In this document: piece by piece, positions 21,036 through 32,002 of the stretch
Layout of the letters: the number at the start of each line of letters is the position of its first letter
Numbering within the stretch: position 1 is the stretch's first letter
Assembly (NCBI GenBank): GCA_012845835.1
Contig: JABAKD010000010.1
Coordinates: 12,558,473 to 12,622,472, forward strand
DNA length: 64,000 nucleotides
Direction: 5' to 3'
From: Undaria pinnatifida
Taxonomy: Eukaryota; Sar; Phaeophyceae; Laminariales; Alariaceae
Translations under genes and position numbers: made by a program
Notes under the pieces: generated by a model
Seen by the model: only the letters and a program-made list of their open reading frames with translations
Database searches by the model: none
What the model was told of the DNA's origin: nothing

Positions 21036-23084
21036 TTGGCGGATAAGGGTCGACTACATACAACCGACGACGACATCGTCCTACTCGTCCGTAACCCGAC
21101 ACTGCCGCCAACAAGCTCTGACAAACCGAACTCTGTGGGGCGAGCTGCTTGCTTGCTAAACGACGAGCCAGTTCGCATCTACGTTCCCCTGCTCATGCGC
21201 CCTTGGATCATGCAAGCTTGCCACTCGACGGCCTCCTGCCACCTTGGCACCACGCGCACGTTGCGCATGCTGGAGCGTTTTTATTGGTGGATTGGCATGA
21301 GTGTGTGTACCCGGTGGTGGCTTCGCCACTGCTTGAAGTGCCAAGCGCGACAAACCCCACGGCTGACTGTCCGCTGGCCCATCATCACAATGCCTCTGCC
21401 GGAAGGTCCAGGTATCGCCGTCAGTGTTGACTACTTCGGCCCCCTTCCGGTCACACCGCGAGGCAACACCTACATCCTGCTGTTCACCGATCGCTTCAGT
21501 CGTCGGGCCGACATGTTCCCCGTCACTGCCGCTGAGTTCACCGCGGAAGGTACAGCCAATATCTTGGTGAACCAATACATCCCCTTGTGGGGGTGCCCGC
21601 GCACCATACTCTCGGACAACGGACTGCAGTTCTGCTCCAAGCTTTCACAAGCTGTATATCAGCTGTTAGGTGTACACAAGCTTGCTACAAGCTCCTACCA
21701 TCCCAACAGTAACGGGGGCGTTGAGCGGGTAAATCACACTATGGCACAAATGCTGGCTATGGTCGTCAACGAGCGACAAGACGACTGGGACTCGCATCTG
21801 CCCCACGTCGAATTCGCTTACAACAACTCTGTCAGCGCGGCGACGGGTTTGGCGCCCAACGAGGTCCACATGGGCAGACTCCCACGGCTTCCCCTGACGA
21901 TTTTCGACCGCAAAGGTGTCGTGGGACACCAGAGTCTCGCCCGTGACCACCTGGCCTATTGCGATTTGGCCACCGACCGGCAAAAGCGCGCGAACGACAT
22001 TGTCCGCGCACACCACGCCCTCACCGTTTCCCGTGTTAACCGCAGAAACTCCGCCCTCGCCGACGCGCTGCGTCCAGCACCTAACTTCACTGTGGGTGGT
22101 TGGGCATGGGTATACAATTCTGCCTCTACCATCCGCCAGGGTGTGAAAGCGAATACCGACGCCAAGGTACTCAAGGCCAAACTCGCGCTTAACTGGACGG
22201 GCCCATACAAGGTCCTGGCCGTCGGTCCCTGCTCCGCCGCCGAGACCCCGGACGGCTCGCCGCTCGGGAGCAACCTCCTTTATTTGGATCTCCCTTCCGA
22301 CCTGCCTGGTTCGGACGCTCGTCGGCGTGTGGCTATTGAGCGCTGCAAACCCTGTGCCAACCCCCACGACAGCGGGGACATGCCCAAATACCTACCGGCG
22401 GGGCTGACACAGTATGTGCTCAACAAGTTTTCCAAGAAGTCCCCGCCGTACCACGTCACTCAAGACGACGTTTCGACTCCCCTCCAACGGCTGGAGGTGG
22501 AGCAGATCACTGGTCATCAGTCGGTACGGGGGCGAGGTGGCGTCATCGCGGTGCTATACAAGACGCATTGGGCGGGACTCTCCGAACCGTCCTGGGAGCG
22601 GGAAATGGACCTTCACCTCTCCCGCTCCCACATCTTGCGTTATTGGGCCGGAACCCCGGACCAGCACCGCCAAACCAACCGCCTTTACCGCCGAATGCGG
22701 ATCGGGGCGGCACAGCGTGAGCTCTCCCGCAACAACGGGGAACGTTTCCTAGCGCCGGGCTACGCCTGTGTTTCCCGCACCGATTGGCTCCGTCGCTACC
22801 ACGACACCGTACTTCCTAAGGGAGCCCACTTTTGGTACAAGGGAGACGATGGTTTATGGTGGCTAGGAAAAATCAGCGCGAGCACTACCGAGGACAAGGT
22901 ATACCTGGTCCGCTTTCTGGACGACCCGGGACCGATTAAACTCCCTCTTCCCCCGGCGCGCTACACGACTTCAACGGGAGCCGTACGAGGCTCTTGGTGC
23001 TTGCAAGTTCACATCGCCAGTGCGTTTCCTCGGGGAATCCAACGTAACGTAGACGAATCTCGAGGCGCGGCCGTGGCCAGTTGA
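21036..23084 (+). CDS. Ty3/gypsy integrase with chromodomain and Tudor/PWWP-like C-terminus
   Basis: 682 open codons. Zinc-binding HHCC: H63, H69, C99, C102. Catalytic core: D132 (VDYFGP), D194 (SDNGLQF), E230 (GGVERVNH), with exactly 35 residues between the second D and E. GPY/F module at about 389-391 (LNWTGPYKVL). Chromodomain at about 486-540 (ITGHQSVRGRGG..THWAGLSEPSW). An extra C-terminal module at about 598-645 (FWYKGDDGLWWLGKI..VYLVRFLDD) looks like a Tudor/PWWP-type barrel. Integrase inserts cDNA into the chromosome, and chromodomains steer it to modified histones. The true N-terminus lies upstream: copy A has an intact linker where copy B has a short deletion near 21,028, so the first Met here may not be the real start. 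Confidence 0.9.
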   Translation: MADKGRLHTTDDDIVLLVRNPTLPPTSSDKPNSVGRAACLLNDEPVRIYVPLLMRPWIMQACHSTASCHLGTTRTLRMLERFYWWIGMSVCTRWWLRHCLKCQARQTPRLTVRWPIITMPLPEGPGIAVSVDYFGPLPVTPRGNTYILLFTDRFSRRADMFPVTAAEFTAEGTANILVNQYIPLWGCPRTILSDNGLQFCSKLSQAVYQLLGVHKLATSSYHPNSNGGVERVNHTMAQMLAMVVNERQDDWDSHLPHVEFAYNNSVSAATGLAPNEVHMGRLPRLPLTIFDRKGVVGHQSLARDHLAYCDLATDRQKRANDIVRAHHALTVSRVNRRNSALADALRPAPNFTVGGWAWVYNSASTIRQGVKANTDAKVLKAKLALNWTGPYKVLAVGPCSAAETPDGSPLGSNLLYLDLPSDLPGSDARRRVAIERCKPCANPHDSGDMPKYLPAGLTQYVLNKFSKKSPPYHVTQDDVSTPLQRLEVEQITGHQSVRGRGGVIAVLYKTHWAGLSEPSWEREMDLHLSRSHILRYWAGTPDQHRQTNRLYRRMRIGAAQRELSRNNGERFLAPGYACVSRTDWLRRYHDTVLPKGAHFWYKGDDGLWWLGKISASTTEDKVYLVRFLDDPGPIKLPLPPARYTTSTGAVRGSWCLQVHIASAFPRGIQRNVDESRGAAVAS

Positions 23085-23930
23085 CTTCCAAGCCACCACC
23101 GCTTCTCGATAGTTCTTCATTTATTGAGGTATGAGTTTTGCGTCTTTGTCTTTGGGTCGTTCGTAGTGTCCTGAGGGTCTTCATCGAGTTTTGGGGCGGT
23201 TCTTTCCATTTTTTTTCTTTTCTGTCCTGCCGAACCCCCTACTCAGTGCCGGGTCAGGGTTCGAGTGAAACGCCGCTATCTGAGGCGCAGGGCTGTCGTC
23301 TTTTTGTCATAGTTCAAATTCGCCCTGCCAACGCCCTCCTCAGCCCAGAGCCGGGGGGCGACCAGTGTACGGGTCTGTGTGTCTTTTTGTTTTGTGTGTT
23401 GTATTTGTTCTGCTTTGTTTTTTTTTTTCGTCTAAACACTTCCTCCCCTAGCGGGGCTGTAGGTGTTGACACCTTCCATCCCGGGTATTCGTCGCTTCCC
23501 CGTCTAACCCCCCCGCCTTGCCGATGGCCCGCGGGAGGTTTTTCGCATGACGTCTCCCTTGTGTTAGCGCCTGTGTCCCCCTCCATATCGACGAGGGCTC
23601 GCCTCGCCATAGTACCTTTTCTGTGGTTGGTTTACCGTAGAGCCTTTCCTGCCCCCCCCCGCCACACCGGCGGCATGCGGCAGGTTCTAGAGCCTTTTCT
23701 GCCCCCCCCGCCTCACCGGCGGCATGCGGCAGGTTTTTGATGGGTGACTATTGCCTTGCTGTAGGGTCTGCTTTTCTTTCTACTGCTTTTCTTCGCGTGT
23801 TCCTGGCTCCGTAGCCAGACGGTTAGAGGTGTGGGAGTGGGTTTTGAGGAGCCGCATCTTCGACTCATGGTCTAGTTCGTAGAACCGGAGTTTCCCCGAA
23901 TCTCCCATATTTCTGCATATGCGACTCATC
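23085..23930 (+). other. 3' untranslated region of copy B
   Basis: About 850 bp between the integrase stop and the polypurine tract. T-rich in parts, with two GCCTTTCCTGCCCCCCCC..CACCGGCGGCATGCGGCAGG units (about 23,640-23,730). Homologous to 4,800-5,900 in copy A and, more distantly, to 28,690-29,130 (both minus strand). No coding function is supported. Confidence 0.7.
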
Positions 23931-23942
23931 AGGGTGGGCTAG
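23931..23942 (+). promoter_or_regulatory. Polypurine tract (weak)
   Basis: AGGGTGGGCTAG directly before the 3' LTR. The same sequence adjoins the old LTR at 4,521-4,790. Interrupted by CT, but in the correct position for plus-strand priming. Confidence 0.55.
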
Positions 23943-24210
23943 TGTTAAGATACGGCCTCGAAAGGCCTGTAGGTATCCGAATTTGAGATCATTTGGATGG
24001 GTTTCGTATGATGAGGTTGGCGGTTTATATTCGGGGAAGTTAGGAATTAGATCGGAGGCACGCGCCTCCGATCTCAGAAGCTATCCCGGGCTCTGGTGGA
24101 AACGAATAAAGCTACATCTCTACGAAGGAACGAAAGTGAGTACTCCGAGGACCTACCCAATTGGCAGACCTGCAGGGGGCACTCTGTGTCCCCCACCTAT
24201 TAATTTAACA
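23943..24210 (+). repeat. 3' LTR, copy B
   Basis: 268 bp. I find no difference from the 5' LTR at 12,180-12,447. It is followed by CCAC, the right target duplication. Confidence 0.95.
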
Positions 24211-24344
24211 CCACCCAGCGATCATCTACTACACGCTAGAGCATGTTTTCATGAGCACCACTAAGAAGAGCACCAGACATGGACGCGGCATCTACAGGAC
24301 TATAACATCTTCGACGACAGTGGGGAGAAAACAGGGCGTATAAT

Positions 24345-24990
24345 TGTACACTAGATAATAACAATGTGAAAAAGAAGTACAGACAGATATGTTGACACTG
24401 CGGTAGACCACACTACCAACCTATTACGCAGGGTATTTCGTTCCTCCGGCCGTTTGCATGACCGCCTGACAACCTCTACCAAACGCAGTAGTATATGCCT
24501 AACAAAGTAAAGTCACCCTCGCGTTCAATAATGGTGACATCGCATGCCCACGTCACCTCGCTTGGTGTGTTTGTAAGATGTATCTCTGTCTTAGAGTTGG
24601 CGACCTCAGAGCCCCACATCGGCACGGTAAAAATCATAGGCGTAAAATCGTATATGTGAGACAATAATAATGTGAAAAGGAGGTACAGGCAGATATGTTA
24701 AAATTGCGGTAAACCGCAATAACTACCAACTTATTACGTAGGGTATTCCGTACACACCGTCTGCATGATCGCCTCCCAACCTATGCCAAGCGAAGTATGA
24801 CCAACGAAGTAACGTAATGGAGCGCGTGTACACTAAGCGTTCCTTTCAAAACAATAACGATTCGCATTTCTCCCTTTCGTTCTCAATGGCGGTGACATTG
24901 CATGACCACATCACCTCGCCTGTTGCATTTGGCAATAATATGTATCTCTTTCTTATAATTAGCGATGTCAGAAAATAATGGTATCTACAT
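24345..24990 (+). repeat. Diverged tandem duplication (~320 bp units)
   Basis: 24,345-24,620 and 24,665-24,985 share AATAATGTGAAAA, CAGATATGTT, TATTACGTAGGGTATT and CAATGGTGACAT-type blocks in the same order. No gene is recognised. Confidence 0.65.
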
Positions 24991-25129
24991 GATTGTACCT
25001 ATCGATTGAAATATTCTATCTTTCGATCCATGTACAATAACAATTATGAAGGTTTTAACACTCTGTTTACTACACATAAGAACTGGGTTGCATACTACAT
25101 GTAGCATCAAACCTTCTAGAATAATAAAC

Positions 25130-25647
25130 ATGACCAGGCGGGTGATATAAAGGGGTGTCTTCTTGCTACAACCGTCAGATTCATCCCCTTTAAGGGTTTA
25201 TAGTTTCCGCGCACATATTGAAATGCCCCCCCCCCCCCCCCCCCGATCCCTCTTGTTCAAACGCCCCACCTAAAATCAAAATCTACCAGAGTAGTGAACA
25301 CTACCAGCCAGCTGATATCATCTCATTATCCATCTAGCCATCCATGCCGTAGCTCCAACTCATCTTCGCCCCCCCCCCCCCCCCTTGTTCCCCGCCCAGT
25401 TCGTTCAAACGCCCCACTTACAATCGAAATCGGCCAGAGTAATATACACTTCTAAGCAACTGATATCACCCCGCACGATCGCGTAGACCCAGCACCGCGC
25501 GTATAGCAAGCCCTTACATATATGACTAATACGCGAGATCGGAGGAACACACACAATGTTGCGAAGATCAGTGTCGACCAAATCCTTGATCTCATAGCTG
25601 GAGTGTATTTTAATATTATATGTGGCCTAAACCTCCTGAAAGACCTC

Positions 25648-25685
<38 letters not shown>

Positions 25686-26415
25686 CTTTTTTTTTTTTTT
25701 TCCTCGCTCTCTTTGCTCAAACGCCCCACCTAATATCGAAATCCGCCAGAGTAATAAACACTTCCACGCCCTGGATATCGCCTCATTAACTTTTTAGAGC
25801 CCTCTCGCCGCTGCTGCAATTCCCACCCACCCCCGCCCCCAACGCCCCCTCCTTCCCCACCACCCGCACCACCGCCTAGACTCAGCACCACGCGTATAGT
25901 AAACCCCTACATCTGTGCGACCTAAAGCCCTCCCCCAATTCCCCCGCCCCCCCCCGCCACAACCCCCCCCCCTCCCCCACAAGAAGGACTTATAGTTTCC
26001 ACGCGCAAATTGAGGTACCCCATCCGTCCCCTCCCCTCCCTCCCCCCCTCCTGCCCCCCCTTTTGATCAAAATCAGGCCCCTACGTCCTTAAAAACTCCG
26101 CCCCCCCCTCACCGGTTATTCGAATTACAGGATTCACTTGATGAACTGATGCATTTCCTTCCACAGCTGTCAGGTTTTGTCACCCTCAGAAACGAGTTTT
26201 ATAGTTTCCGCGCACAGACTGACTAACATCACCCTGTTGACCCCAATAGCTTCACTGTAGTTGCAAGGGGAGTCGCCGACATATATCCTCAATGAGGACA
26301 CACAACCCGTAATACGCGCGATCGGAGTATGTATCACACACAGCTTGCAAAGATGAGTTTCGACAAAATCTTCGATCTCACAGCTGGAGTGTATTTTAAT
26401 TTTTATAATATATAT
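25130..26415 (-). repeat. Cluster of repeat R1 copies with poly-C tracts
   Basis: About 25,960-26,410 is an inverted, well-preserved copy of 1,430-1,860. About 25,440-25,630 is a more diverged inverted copy (GATCTCATAGCTGGAGTGTATTTTAAT end). About 25,140-25,240 matches the R1 tail. C-runs of 19, 16 and 32 bases begin at 25,226, 25,369 and 25,649, the last followed by a T-run. The family thus appears as a nested minus-strand cluster. Confidence 0.75.
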
Positions 26416-28070
26416 CCTCCGCTGGATGGGGGAAAAACAAAGCGCACCACTTCAGGTATTTTCATACATACGTCAATGTCGCGTGTCAATTCAATTCAAT
26501 TGTAGATGCAATCGAGCGCTATTAATCGCTGGCGTATCCTTTTCATTTCCCTTGGTAGCAAAAGGGCGAGCTGTCCCTGCCGGCGGTCACCGTTGCTGCT
26601 CCAGCAGCGCAAGCTGTCGTTGTATACGGATGCGTGTGTATGTCGACCCGACTTGATCCCTGGATATCAGGTGAGGTGGAGATAGCCACCCGGGAAGTCA
26701 TCCCTCCGGGTTATATGGGACTTGCGCAAGCTCACCCACTAATAAAACCCCCGGCCACGAGAAAACAGCCTTCCGCCGGACTTGGTCCAGTTGCGGTCCA
26801 CCCTACCCATTCGGGCGTTGCGTTGATTCTCGGAACACTAGAATACGGTTAGTCTGAGAGACTCCACACTTTTAGCCTGGAATATACAAGATCAATAGTA
26901 TGCATCCTTGAAACGTGTGTAGCTCAGGAGGTAGACGAAGCTTGTACCAATTGCACGGCATGAAAGAGGGAGATGTTATGCATAACGCGTGTAACACAGC
27001 AGACTACCCGGACAACCCCGTGGCGGATAGGCGAAGGTGTAAAAAAAATTACAAGCTGGACATTTTTTGCCGCCGTTGCACTATAAAGTGGCACCAAGTG
27101 GAACCTGTACCATCCCACGCACACGTGCAACGGTGATGCTACGTGTGTGTACTTGCCCCCCTTGACAGTACAATAATAGAATTCACGCAAAACGCCTCAT
27201 CCATTGGTAAGGCAACACCATTGCATGCCTCCGGTGAGGAGGGCGCAGCAGCGTTCTGCTCATGCCCTCGGCTACTGTTAAACAGGTGACAAGACATATG
27301 GAAAAATTCTCTTTTGTCGTTTGTAATCTTGACAACTCAACCTGCTAGACGGCCGCCAGTCTTTTCCGACCAGAAGCGGAAAAACCCAAGTACTGCCTCA
27401 TGTGTGTGAACGACGGCGAGTCTCAGACGTCCCTCCCACACATGAGGCAGTTGTTGGGAATTTCCACGTCTGGTCAGAAAAAGCTGGCGGCCACCTGGCG
27501 GGTAACGTCTATTAGATCGCCTACTAAGAAGGGGCCTTTGCCAACTCGTTTCATACTTTTAACAGCTGTTCAGGGTAGCTATGATACCTGTGCAGGGCCT
27601 AAGTTCTCCCCCAACGGGAAGGATGCCGGGGTGGTTGTTATCGGGTTGAGATGGGAGGAGGAGAGGTCTCGTGTGGATGTATTCGTTTTCGCCGTTGAGC
27701 ACCCTACTATTAATATTGAGTACTGGAATCCCGAGATGCTGCATTTGAGTACGCTTGTTATGATATCGGTACGGGGACACAGATTATCTCCTGCCAGATT
27801 GCCTCGGTGTCATTAACGTTGTGCGTTGGGAAGAGATAGAACAAGGCAGCTCTACTTCAAACGCAGGTCGCTATGAAGTCTAATTCGAAGGGCATATCGG
27901 TATATCACATGTCCCATGTTTTTCCTATCTGAACAAGCCTCCCATGTGTCAATGAAGCCCCCGAGGGGGACGCAAGGTTGTCGGTGTTGGGAAGCGTTCT
28001 CTTCATGGTTCGCAGTGTCTTATTCGTATTTCGTTGTGCTCGCCGTTTTTAGACGTCAACAAGGCTGACA
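26416..28070. other. No confident gene; one 138-residue open frame
   Basis: A plus-strand frame at 27,400-27,816 (SLPHMRQLLGIS.. to ..SPARLPRCH) has ordinary amino-acid composition but no domain I recognise and no clear splice sites. The block GGTACGGGGACA near 27,770 recurs near 29,640, so part of it lies in repeated DNA. The rest of the interval shows nothing identifiable. Confidence 0.35.
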
Positions 28071-28071
28071 A

Positions 28072-28310
28072 CATCACGCTCTATGAAACACCATGTCACA
28101 GTGACTGACGAGGCGATGCTCTTCCCCAGAGCATCACCGTCACTTACCTTCTCACCCCATCTAAATGATGGCTTTGACGTGACAGCTGTCGCTCTATAGA
28201 ACACCATGGAACAGTGATTGATGTGGCGATGCTCTTCCCCAAAGCACCACCGTCACTTACCTTCTCACCCATTAAACTTATGGCCTTGGCGTAACTGCTG
28301 TGACATCTAC
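28072..28310 (+). repeat. Tandem duplication of ~118 bp
   Basis: Two copies with GCGATGCTCTTCCCCA(A/G)AGCA and CACCGTCACTTACCTTCTCACCC. The first starts near 28,072 and the second near 28,190. The interval 28,310-28,690 after it shows no feature. Confidence 0.75.
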
Positions 28311-28689
28311 TATCACCTGGTTTCACCCCAACCATGACTGAATCTATAGAACCACCCACGTAGAGCACTCCATAACACAAGCCTCACTTAACCCGCTTCC
28401 GTGTCTATTTCCTAAGGTTACACCGGCTCTCAGCGGAAATACCATGACATGCGGTGCGGTAGAGGTGCTCCGTTGCTTCTGAGGTTCCCCACTTGACGAG
28501 CTCTAGGCCTCACACCCAAAATTAAAACGCAATCCAATGTACAAACCCGTGACCTAGGTATAAAAATAGTGCATGGTGCAAATCAAGTGACATTTCGACG
28601 ATTTGGGATTTACGAACCCCGTCATTCAGCCGAAAATAGGCCAAAACGTGCAACCTCTATCGTAGCACGCGTCCCACAACACTAGTACC

Positions 28690-29130
28690 CCCTGATGATC
28701 CGTATGCGCAGAAACATGGGAGATTCGAGGGAGCACCTGCTCCGCGAACTAGAACATGGGCCGAAGATGCGCTGCCGGCTGCCACATCTCGCAGAACTGA
28801 CCCCCGTCGAGATGCGGCTCCTCAAAACTCGTTCCACAACCCTGAACGGCGAGGCTACGAAGCCACAAAAAACGCCAAGAGAAAAAAAATGGAAGGAAAC
28901 CCTAGCCGTAAGGGGCCAGAAAAGTGCAAGCGCCGCAAACGACGTCCCCGGGATCCGCAACGGGGGGGGTAAGGCGAGACTTCGTTCACAAGAAACAGGA
29001 AAGACACGCTATCGCCACCTCCCCAGCGAGGGGGTGGAAGGGGTCGAGAATATATCGCCGAAAGATTACACGAAAATCCCACAGTCCTGTGCCATAGTCA
29101 TGTATGTAGCCATACTACCGAGGCCTCCCC
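28690..29130 (-). mobile_element. Diverged fragment of the gypsy 3' region
   Basis: The stretch CATGGGAGATTCG..GAAGATGCG..CGGCTCCTCAAAAC matches 4,800-4,900 in copy A, which is the 3' untranslated region on the minus strand. The sequence just before it ends ACAACACTAG, resembling an LTR end followed by the primer/polypurine side. This is a third, more distant relative of the family. Apparent open frames are not coding. Confidence 0.6.
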
Positions 29131-29378
29131 CGGCTCCTAGCAGGGGGGATGGCTGGACGGAGAGAAAAGAAACGAAAACACTATGCCATGCATAACTACT
29201 GGCGGCCAGCTTACCCAGATCGCCCTCGCAATTCTGAACGGGAGAGAGAGCCGGCAGGACGGTTCCGCCAACTCGGGACAGTAATCGCCGCCGTAAGTAC
29301 GCCGGGCGGCCATGACTCCCAGGAGTCACCGGTCGAGCCCGGCCTCAGACCTCTGCTATCCATATAGGGTGACTTTGA

Positions 29379-29585
29379 CCCATCAAGCACCACAGGCAGG
29401 CTGCTAAAGGTCCAGCCTCGGCTGTAGTCTCCGCCCTAGCTTTTGAACGCGCCGCGGAAGTTCTTTCTCGCCCTGACGAAGCTTCTGCTCAAAACCGTGA
29501 CCACCGTCAACAAGTCGTGGCGGAGCGTGCTGACACGATGCCCTACGCAAAAAAATATACGGGCACAGGAGATAAAACAACTTGA
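29379..29585 (+). CDS. Possible coding fragment, unrecognised
   Basis: A 68-codon open frame (..ALAFERAAEVLSRPDEAS..ADTMPYAKKYTGTGDKTT) with gene-like composition. It is Ala/Arg/Gln-rich and probably helical. It has no start codon of its own and may be a retroelement gag relic, since it lies between two retroelement fragments. Function unknown. Confidence 0.3.
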   Translation, partial: PIKHHRQAAKGPASAVVSALAFERAAEVLSRPDEASAQNRDHRQQVVAERADTMPYAKKYTGTGDKTT

Positions 29586-29589
29586 AGCT

Positions 29590-30340
29590 GCAAAAAGGCT
29601 TGAAACCCTGCCGACCTCGTTAGGTTGTTATGGTGTTGGTACGGGGACAAATATTCCTCTGCCAGGTTTGCCCATAGAGCAGGTCCTCACTGCCACTCAA
29701 TTGTGTGCTGTGAAGAGATACGTAGAATAAAACAGACATGTTTCCAACTGTACTGCAGCGCCGGTACAATTGGTCTATATTTCCATAGGTGCCCTAGTTT
29801 AAGGTTGGGTGATCGTACAGCAAGACGGATACCAACGTCGATCGCGCGCCGTCGCTGGTTCGTCCGATCGCTTGGTCGCTCGCGCCACCACTTTCTTCGC
29901 TGTCAAACCTTTCGCTTGCTGTTTGTTGTCCTCATGAACACGACGGTTAGGATCCATTATATATGAGGGAGTTCCACGTATTGATGAGGTATTTGTGTGT
30001 AAGGTATAAGGGGACACTCAGCGGAAGGAATGCAAGATTTATTTCGTCGATTGCTTGCTTGCATACATTGCTTGCATGAATCGCCACGAGCTGTCACTCG
30101 ACGGCTGGATAATGTCAGAGAGTTCTGTGTCACCGTCTTGAGTCAGTACCACGCCTTTCCGCGCCAACTGCGTGTACACCTTTAGAGACCAATCAACACA
30201 CTAGTGGGTTAAAGCCGGTTCATATTCCAATAGTAAGCGCAGCCAAGGCCAGCCCATAGAGGTGGGAAAAAGCCAAACATGCCAGATCACGATTGTCAAA
30301 ACATTGAAGCGAGCGTGTTAGCAGAGAGAGAGCAGAGAGG
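29590..30340. other. No recognised feature upstream of the copia element
   Basis: A 5' LTR for the copia element would be expected here, but I cannot find a direct repeat partner because the 3' end of that element is missing from the window. Confidence 0.35.
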
Positions 30341-30348
30341 TACAAGAG

Positions 30349-31180
30349 ATGAAACAGGAGATAGAGATCCTGCGAAGGACAGTGGAGGAGCAGAAGCTGC
30401 GTGCCGAGATGGAGGCGCTGCAAGCTGAGGTATCAAGGGGGGGCCGGTGGGGGGAGGAGCGGAGAAGCAAAAGCGAGGGATTTTACATTGTCTCTTGCTG
30501 TGCCAACATCTGGGCTGGCAACCCAACCTGGCACGTCGCAACTTTCACTGTCTCGTCCGAATTTGCCTCAACTAAAACCCTCCAAATTTGATAACATGGA
30601 GGTACACTTCGGAATGTGGCGTAGCAAGTTTCAGGCATTTTTGTCGTCGGTTCGCTGTCTATACGTCCTCAAGGCAACCGACAATCCGGTCATGGTAGGT
30701 GACATGAATGTGTCACAGGAGGAATTGGAGCAGAAACACACTCAGAAGAAGAAAATGAATGCAAGATTGGTATATGGTCTGTTAATGGACTCCATGACTG
30801 GATATGACATTGCGGAGTTCCGCATGCAGCAAGCCAAGTCGCCAAGTGGCGCTTGGAGAGAGTTGGAAATTACTACATGCCGCAAACCCTAGCTGCAACT
30901 CACAGACAAAATAGAGAGATTGAGGCTATCCACATGGAAGAGGGAGGGGACCTCCTTGTGTTCCTCGGTAGAATTGACAAGGCATTGACAAGGCGGCCGA
31001 TGAATTGGCCGTGCTCTGTTGTGGGAAGAGCGTAGAATAGGTGAACGGACACATCGTAAACAACCTTTCATCACTGTACACTATACAGAGCAAATCACTT
31101 ATCTCCCGCCCTTCAATCCCTCGTTCCAAAATCGACGAGATTATTCGCCATGCATATGTAAATGATAAGCTTTAACGGGA
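30349..31180 (+). pseudogene. copia gag, frame-broken
   Basis: Starts with a coiled-coil-like N-terminus (MKQEIEILRRTVEEQKLRAE). The classic copia gag segment FDNMEVHFGMWRSKFQAFL follows in a second frame near 30,590, with helical segments ending in YYMPQTLAATHRQNREIEAI. Stops near 31,030 and 31,170 interrupt the last helices. Gag builds the virus-like particle. Assigned by the WKxxFQAFL-type motif and by position. Confidence 0.7.
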
Positions 31181-31181
31181 G

Positions 31182-31991
31182 ATGGTGACCAAGGCATTGG
31201 GAGTAAAAGGTGGGGTAGATCAGCATGCCTTGTACGCCGGAGCTGTTCAGCCTGCCGGCGGAGGAGGCACGGGTTCAAGTAGTCGAGGTAAAAACAAGAG
31301 AGGGGTGAGACACAAGGGTGTGCGGCAGCAGCAGCAGCTATTCCAGCAGCAGTTCAGTCCAGCAGCAGCAGCAGCAGCAGCAGAACAGCACGGTCACCCA
31401 AAGCATAATCGTTGGGACAACTCTGGCCCAAACCCATTTGGGACGGGGGGACAGGCTCCTGCAATGGGTTGGGTACCTACCGACCCACCGCCAGGGGTTA
31501 TGCCGCCGATGCCCCCGCTGCCGGTGGGAAATCCGACGGGTTGGCGTCCCCCACCGAATCCTGAACCACTAGGACATGAGGGGGTATGTTACAGATACCA
31601 CCGGCCGAGTCACTACGTAGCAGAGTGCACGATTTCTCCGGCACATATGAACGTAGGGGTCCCTTTCACAGCTCAACAGCACCCCCACCCCATGCACTAT
31701 GGTGGTGGCTGGGTACAAGAGTCACCCCCCGGCAGTGATGGGTACACTTCCGCACCTCAGCCCCTCGCGAACAACTCCCACGAACAGAAAAATGACGGCA
31801 GTTGTGCGCCTACGTCCAACCCACATATTATTGCCGCACAGTTTACACGAAAAGGCAAGCATGGCCGTAGCGGTATTTTTCGGGGGAATAGGAGAGAGCA
31901 GTGGGTAGCTGATTCGGGGACTACCTTTAATGAAACTGGTAACTCCGTTGGCATGGTAGATGGTAAACCTAGTAGGAGTATTTTGGTATAA
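31182..31991 (+). pseudogene. copia gag C-terminus with mutated zinc knuckle, and protease N-terminus
   Basis: 269 codons. Residues 1-150 are Gln-, Gly- and Pro-rich, with a CAG-repeat stretch (31,324-31,385). CYRYHRPSHYVAEC (near residue 136-149) is a CCHC knuckle whose second Cys has become Tyr. QWVADSGTTFNET (near 240) is the copia aspartic protease active-site motif with D-S-G. The frame ends at a TAA before the rest of the protease, which resumes in another frame at 32,003. Confidence 0.8.
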
Positions 31992-32002
31992 AAGTAGGCG
32001 AC

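Larger units (their letters stand above)
12180..24210 (+). mobile_element. Full-length young Ty3/gypsy chromodomain LTR retrotransposon (copy B)
   Basis: A 12,031-bp element bounded by two 268-bp LTRs with TGTTAA..TTAACA ends that read as identical base for base, and by a 4-bp target duplication (CCAC). The order is 5' LTR, tRNA-Ser-like primer site, 84-bp minisatellite leader, gag-like region with CCHC knuckle, 230-bp repeats, NADAR domain, RNase H tail, 36-bp repeat linker, integrase with chromodomain, long 3' region, polypurine tract and 3' LTR. Several parts are frameshifted and no reverse transcriptase is visible. Identical LTRs imply very recent insertion (established logic: LTRs are identical at insertion). 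It was therefore probably moved by enzymes supplied in trans. Confidence 0.95.

Noticed and set aside
21666-22367. 233-residue minus-strand frame across the integrase
   Set aside because: Antisense to a well-supported integrase with HHCC, DDE and GPY motifs; no domain of its own.
28695-29195. 166-residue plus-strand protein
   Set aside because: The DNA is homologous, on the other strand, to the non-coding 3' region of the gypsy element.
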